From assembly GCF_001648155.1 (NCBI RefSeq), contig NZ_CP015199.1, positions 2,180,501 through 2,244,500 of the forward strand: a DNA stretch of 64,000 bases. The letters run 5' to 3'. The first letter of the stretch is position 1, and each line of letters opens with the position of its first letter. Source of the stretch: Chryseobacterium glaciei (lineage in GTDB: Bacteria; Bacteroidota; Bacteroidia; Flavobacteriales; Weeksellaceae). The position numbers and the translations under genes are program-made. Below, piece by piece: positions 60,191-64,000 of this stretch. The notes beneath the pieces were generated by a model that had not been told where the DNA came from, did no database searches, and worked only from the letters and a program-made list of their open reading frames with translations.

Positions 60191-60293
60191 AAATTTTACT
60201 TTTTCGATGTTATTACTAAAAAATATCCGCATCAAAAATAGAACCGAAATCAAGGGAAAATCGTATTTTTATGGAAGTTATTTAACAAAGTTT

Positions 60294-61046
60294 ATGAAGA
60301 TTGCAGGATTAAATTTAGATATCATCTGGAAAAATAAAGATGAAAATTTTCAATTAATTGAAAAAGAATTAGAAAATATTGACGCCGATTTATTCCTTTT
60401 GCCGGAAATGTTTTCGACAGGTTTTTGTATGGATGCGTCCGAAGTTTCAGATAGAAATGAAGAATCTTTAACGTTTTTAAAAAAGATGTCAAAAGAAAAG
60501 AATGCTGCATTTTGCGGAAGCGTTCCTGTAGAAGAGAATGGGAAATTCTATAACAGAATGTATTTCGTTCAGCCAGATTCCGAGGTTGTTTTTTACGATA
60601 AAAGACACCTGTTTTCTTTCTCAGGAGAGGATAAAGTCTATACTCCCGGAAAGGAAAGAATGATTGTTAACTATAAAGGAATCAGATTTTTGTTGCAGGT
60701 TTGTTACGATCTTCGTTTTCCAGTTTTTGCGAGAAATAATGATGATTATGATGCTATTTTATATGTTGCGAATTGGCCTGAAAAGAGAGTTGGAGCTTGG
60801 GAACATCTTCTAAAAGCTCGTGCTATTGAAAATTTATCTTTTGTTTTTGGTTTAAATAGAATCGGAACCGATGGTAATAATCTTTTTTATCAAGAAAGTT
60901 CTCATTGCTTTTTTGCGGATGGAAAAGAGATTTCTCAAAAAAATGGAAATATCGTTTCTGCAGAATTAAATATGAATGAATTACAGGATTTCAGAAACCA
61001 TTTTCAGTTTTTGAACGATCGGGATTCTTTTTCGATTGAACTATAA
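60294..61046 (+). CDS. Nitrilase-family amidase (omega-amidase/YafV-like)
   Basis: 250 residues from ATG 60294; the frame is open upstream but that part overlaps the divergent gene's start. The catalytic triad of the superfamily is visible: Glu in LFLLPEMFSTGF, Lys in YDKRHLFSF and Cys in QVCYDLRFPVF. The segments NWPEKRVGAWEHLLKARAIENLSF and GDG-like NRIGTDGNN are typical of the Nit2/YafV group, which hydrolyses omega-amides such as 2-oxoglutaramate. A repeat-rich gap follows. Confidence 0.87.
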   Translation: MKIAGLNLDIIWKNKDENFQLIEKELENIDADLFLLPEMFSTGFCMDASEVSDRNEESLTFLKKMSKEKNAAFCGSVPVEENGKFYNRMYFVQPDSEVVFYDKRHLFSFSGEDKVYTPGKERMIVNYKGIRFLLQVCYDLRFPVFARNNDDYDAILYVANWPEKRVGAWEHLLKARAIENLSFVFGLNRIGTDGNNLFYQESSHCFFADGKEISQKNGNIVSAELNMNELQDFRNHFQFLNDRDSFSIEL

Positions 61047-61055
61047 ATTTTGACT

Positions 61056-61170
61056 CTCACAGATTTCATGTTTGTGAATTGTTTCAATAATCCTTGTCAA
61101 GGTTTTAAACCTTGACAAGGATTACAAATTAAATGTTTAAGTAAAAAGTATAAAAAACATCTGTGGGAAA
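61056..61170 (+). repeat. Dispersed repeat text carrying 33/37-nt palindrome, copy 2
   Basis: The palindrome 61088-61124 has the same 33-nt core as 10268-10300 (arms ATCCTTGTCAAGGTTT / AAACCTTGACAAGGAT) and extends two more bases on each side (TAATCC..GGATTA). Remnants of the CACAGAT repeat flank it (CTCACAGATTTCATG before, CATCTGTGGGAAAA after). Confidence 0.9.
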
Positions 61171-61197
61171 ATAATAAAGCTGTGAAAAATCACAGTT

Positions 61198-61497
61198 TTA
61201 TTCATATTGTTTTAAAAGTTGAGTCAACGTATTCACATCATGCACGCCACTTTCTTTCCAAAGTAATTCTCCTTGTTTGAAGATGGCTAAAGTTGGAACT
61301 CCGCGCACGCCGTATTGAGAGGCAATGGAAGGATATTGATCAACATCTATTTTTATAATTCTGGCTCCTTGGCCTACATTTTCTTTTACCGTATTTAAAA
61401 CCGAAGACTGAACTTTACATGGCTGGCACCAGGTTGCAAAAAAGTCTATCAATACCGGTCTTTCGGATTCAATAAGTTCTTGAAATTTTTGTGACAT
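61198..61497 (-). CDS. Thioredoxin
   Basis: 99 residues. Active site ATWCQPCKVQ (CxPC form with Gln, near 24), cis-Pro in RGVPTLAIF near 70. No signal peptide, so cytoplasmic. It is the last gene of the MBL-rhodanese, rhodanese, thioredoxin run (31 bases after the rhodanese), so it may reduce persulfide intermediates as well as general disulfides. Confidence 0.93.
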   Translation of the reverse strand: MSQKFQELIESERPVLIDFFATWCQPCKVQSSVLNTVKENVGQGARIIKIDVDQYPSIASQYGVRGVPTLAIFKQGELLWKESGVHDVNTLTQLLKQYE

Positions 61498-61528
61498 AGT
61501 TTTTGGTTTTAGTTAAAAGTTTCAATAT

Positions 61529-61894
61529 TTAAAGACTAGAGTCCTGAATGCCTTTTACATTTTTCCAGCTCGTTCCGTCATAAACTTCAACACCGTTTTT
61601 CTTTAAGATCTTAACTGCTTCATCAGCTTGTATTCCTTTATTGCAGAAAACAACTACTTTTTTGCCTTTCAGAGATGTAGGATTGTTTATAATATCAGCT
61701 AAAGGAACGTTGATTGCGTTGTTTGCCGATCCTCCTGCAAATTGTTCAGGAGTTCTTACATCTACCAAAGTAACATCCGGATTATTGATTATTTTTTTGA
61801 TACTTGCATTCGAAATATCTGCAGTTGCTGCTGTTTTACATGCAGTTAACGCAAAAATTGATACAAGAATTAATCTGAGAAATTTATTTTTCAT
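61529..61894 (-). CDS. Rhodanese-like lipoprotein
   Basis: 121 residues from ATG 61892-61894 (MKNKFLRLILVSIFALTACK, lipobox with Cys about 19); an upstream in-frame ATG would overlap the preceding gene. The rhodanese domain has VTLVDVRTPEQFAGGSANNAINVP and the active-site loop VFCNKGIQADEAV (Cys). It would move sulfane sulfur at the cell envelope. It starts 10 bases after the MBL-rhodanese gene. Confidence 0.88.
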   Translation of the reverse strand: MKNKFLRLILVSIFALTACKTAATADISNASIKKIINNPDVTLVDVRTPEQFAGGSANNAINVPLADIINNPTSLKGKKVVVFCNKGIQADEAVKILKKNGVEVYDGTSWKNVKGIQDSSL

Positions 61895-61904
61895 ATTTAA
61901 AATC

Positions 61905-63314
61905 TTACAATGTTTTTGATTGACAAACGAAGTCTGAAGTTGGAAATTTTTCAGTTTTCTTAATTCCATTATATCCGCCTTCTATTTCAGTGAAGTTTCT
62001 GATTCCGTGTGAATTAAGGATGCTTGCTGCGATCATGCTTCTGTAGCCTCCCGCACAATGTAGGAAGAAATGTTCAGAATCATCGATTGTGGTTACCCAA
62101 TCGCTGATGTTGTCTAATGGTTTGTTGTAAGCATTGTCAATATGTTCTGCAGAGTATTCTCCGAGTTTTCTAACGTCTATTACTTTTGTGTTTTCAGTAA
62201 ATTGTTCAGCAAATTCGGTAGGTGAAATTCTTGTTACTTCATCAATTTCGTTGTCTGAGTTTTTCCATGAATCAAATCCTCCTTTCAAATATCCTAAAAC
62301 ATTATCAAACCCAACTCTGCTTAATCTTGTGATTACTTCCTCTTCTGTTCCTTCGTCAGAAACCAATAATAAAGGGTGTTTTACATCTACGATTAAAGTC
62401 CCAACCCAAGGTGCGAAATCTCCTTTTAATCCAATATTAATAGAATTTGGAATAAAACCTTTCTGGAAATCGGCAGGCCCTCTTGTATCTAAAATTAAAG
62501 CGCCTGTTTCTTCTGCAAAGCTTTCGAAATCTTCAACAGAAACAGGGTTTAATCCTTTATCCATAACATCATCAAGACTTTCGTAACCTCCTTTATTTAA
62601 AGCCACGTTCATTCCGAAATATTTTGGTGGAGCTGTTAATCCGTCTAAAACCTCTCTGATGAATGATTCTTTATCGGGTTGATTTAATGCGTAATTGGTT
62701 TTTCTTTGATTTCCCAAGATGTCAACAGTTTCCTTCTGCATATTCTTTCCGCAAGCCGAACCCGCTCCATGAGCCGGATAAACCGTAATGCTGTCATCTA
62801 GTGGAAGTATTTTGCTGTGTAAACTTTCATATAAAATTCCTGCAAGATCTTCTTGAGTAAGATTGGTTGCTTTTTGAGCCAAATCCGGTCTTCCTACATC
62901 TCCTAAAAATAAGGTGTCTCCTGTGAAAATTGCAGTTTCAACACCATTTTCATCAATTAAAAGATAGGTTGTGCTTTCCATGGTGTGACCAGGAGTATGT
63001 AAGGTCTTTATTTTTACTTTTCCGATCTCGAAGATCTGATTGTCTTCTGCAATAATTGCTTCAAAATCGGGGTTAGCAGTCGGTCCATAAACAATTGGAG
63101 CTCCCGTTTTCTTACTTAAATCCAAATGTCCTGAAACAAAATCTGCATGGAAATGGGTCTCAAAAATATATTTTAAAGTTACATTGTCTTTTTCAAGGCG
63201 GTCCAAATAGGGTTTAACTTCTCTTAATGGATCTATAATTACAGCTTCATTTTCTGATACTATATAATATGCCCCTTGAGCAAGGCAGCCTGTATATATT
63301 TGTTCAACTTTCAT
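61905..63314 (-). CDS. MBL-fold hydrolase fused to two rhodanese domains (persulfide dioxygenase-like)
   Basis: 469 residues. The N-terminal metallo-beta-lactamase domain (1-240) has THFHADFVSGH (HxHxDH-like), HTPGHTMEST and FTGDTLFLGDVGRPDL, as in persulfide dioxygenase (ETHE1/BlrB). The first rhodanese (about 260-350) reads LLLVSDEGTEEE at the loop and lacks the catalytic Cys. The second (about 365-460) keeps it in FLHCAGGYRSMIA. Likely role: oxidising glutathione or other persulfide to sulfite and passing on sulfur. First gene of a three-gene run. Confidence 0.9.
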   Translation of the reverse strand: MKVEQIYTGCLAQGAYYIVSENEAVIIDPLREVKPYLDRLEKDNVTLKYIFETHFHADFVSGHLDLSKKTGAPIVYGPTANPDFEAIIAEDNQIFEIGKVKIKTLHTPGHTMESTTYLLIDENGVETAIFTGDTLFLGDVGRPDLAQKATNLTQEDLAGILYESLHSKILPLDDSITVYPAHGAGSACGKNMQKETVDILGNQRKTNYALNQPDKESFIREVLDGLTAPPKYFGMNVALNKGGYESLDDVMDKGLNPVSVEDFESFAEETGALILDTRGPADFQKGFIPNSINIGLKGDFAPWVGTLIVDVKHPLLLVSDEGTEEEVITRLSRVGFDNVLGYLKGGFDSWKNSDNEIDEVTRISPTEFAEQFTENTKVIDVRKLGEYSAEHIDNAYNKPLDNISDWVTTIDDSEHFFLHCAGGYRSMIAASILNSHGIRNFTEIEGGYNGIKKTEKFPTSDFVCQSKTL

Positions 63315-63633
63315 CTTATTTCTTTAACAATTTTGTTGTTATTATTCAATCTACAAAAATCGTGTTTTATTTTTTAAAAATGGGATAAAATAAAATATCG
63401 ATAATAATAGAGTAAATCTATAAAGTTTTATTTAGTCTAATTTATAGAAGGTCTTAAAGGGGGAAATTTATTTTATTTTCAGCTTTAATAAATATTCTCT
63501 CTGATTTTCTTTATTAGCATGACTAATTTAAGCAAAATTTATAGAAATTTGAAGCTGAACTAAATCATGAATATTCTTTAGATGATTAAAAGTTTTGTAA
63601 AAAATTTTATATTTATAAATTAAAAAAGATCAA
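63315..63633. other. AT-rich intergenic region without visible features
   Basis: 319 bases between divergent genes. I found no open frame, strong hairpin, or repeat shared with the other gaps. Confidence 0.5.
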
Positions 63634-64000
63634 ATGGCAGATAAAGCGAAATTTATTGAAGAATTAACTCCCAGATATACCCCAAAAGGTGAACATATAA
63701 TACTAGGAAAAGGAATGCTAGACGGTGAGGTGGTGTCAGAAATTAATGTAACCATTCCTTTAAAAACAATCAACAGACACGGACTTATTGCCGGAGCAAC
63801 AGGTACCGGTAAAACCAAAACGTTACAGGTTTTTGCAGAACAGCTCTCTCATGCGGGAGTTCCGTCTTTGGTTTTGGATATCAAAGGAGATTTCTCAGGG
63901 ATTGCAGAAGCGGGACAAATGAATCCGATTATTGAAGAAAGATATGCTAAAACGCAGCTTCCATATAATCCGCAAGCGTTTCCGGTAGAATTGATGACGA
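63634..64000 (+). CDS. HerA-like / DUF853 ATPase, N-terminal part only
   Basis: Partial, running off the right edge (about 122 residues). It starts [20 protein letters not shown]; the Walker A motif is [17 protein letters not shown] (near 55) and a second conserved segment [15 protein letters not shown] follows. This matches the DUF853 (YjgR) group of HerA/FtsK-type ATPases. Function in bacteria is unclear; relatives are DNA translocases. Confidence 0.87.
   Translation, partial: MADKAKFIEELTPRYTPKGEHIILGKGMLDGEVVSEINVTIPLKTINRHGLIAGATGTGKTKTLQVFAEQLSHAGVPSLVLDIKGDFSGIAEAGQMNPIIEERYAKTQLPYNPQAFPVELMT

Overview
The window is AT-rich chromosomal DNA from a member of the Bacteroidetes class Flavobacteriia, most like Chryseobacterium or a close relative in the Weeksellaceae. 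Supporting signs are TAnnTTTG-type -7 promoter boxes, the lack of Shine-Dalgarno sequences, a type IX secretion C-terminal sorting domain, TonB-dependent receptors paired with PepSY membrane proteins, family-typical proteins (DUF5686, extended L21, DUF2795) and small GG-leader Cys-rich peptides. I see no insertion sequence, prophage, rRNA or CRISPR array. Most of the window is ordinary chromosome with strand-switching operons.

Layout. 1-2260: start of the division/cell wall cluster on the minus strand (mraZ, rsmH, ftsL, ftsI), with an MraZ operator. 2471-4390: alpha/beta hydrolase, engB, ElaA-like acetyltransferase. 4437-9428: two secreted or lipoprotein genes, then a small secreted peptide gene, a TPR lipoprotein histidine kinase and a response regulator. 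Opposite these stands a membrane-anchored putative regulator, behind an unusually structured control region. 9502-11390: msrA and a ROK kinase. 11478-18780: iron-uptake type cluster (two PepSY proteins, two TonB receptors). 18930-27111: secA, DUF2795, UDP-glucuronate epimerase, DUF2797 and an AsmA-like protein. 27121-33687: small genes, a radical SAM protein, a GG-leader peptide, a 2OG-Fe(II) oxygenase, menD and pabB/pabC. 33735-38679: membrane proteins, an AI-2E exporter, DUF3820 and uvrB.

38967-44133 holds a PNGase F-like secreted glycosidase, a sugar dehydrogenase broken by one in-frame TGA, and a third TonB receptor. 44301-49441: PLP enzyme, FAD monooxygenase, tryptophanase, DUF502 and miaE. 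49597-53519: small membrane protein, acyltransferase, lipoprotein metallopeptidase, rplU-rpmA and a second GG-leader peptide. 53563-56892: DUF5686 protein and a 5'-truncated gene remnant. 57106-58208: two tRNA-Asn genes around a GNAT gene. 58290-63314: rseP, a small barrel protein, a nitrilase, and a sulfur-handling operon (MBL-rhodanese, rhodanese lipoprotein, thioredoxin). 63634 onward: start of a HerA-like ATPase.

The most unusual material is in three places. The first is the peptide/TPR-kinase/regulator locus, where two near-identical 16-bp palindromes lie upstream of two genes and TGGACA repeats sit at helical spacing. The second is a set of dispersed non-coding repeats: 33-nt perfect palindromes and a two-module element whose central hairpin differs in sequence but keeps its pairing. 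The third is a 16-bp hairpin built partly from a 14-bp tandem repeat, spanning exactly the gap between rsmH and ftsL.
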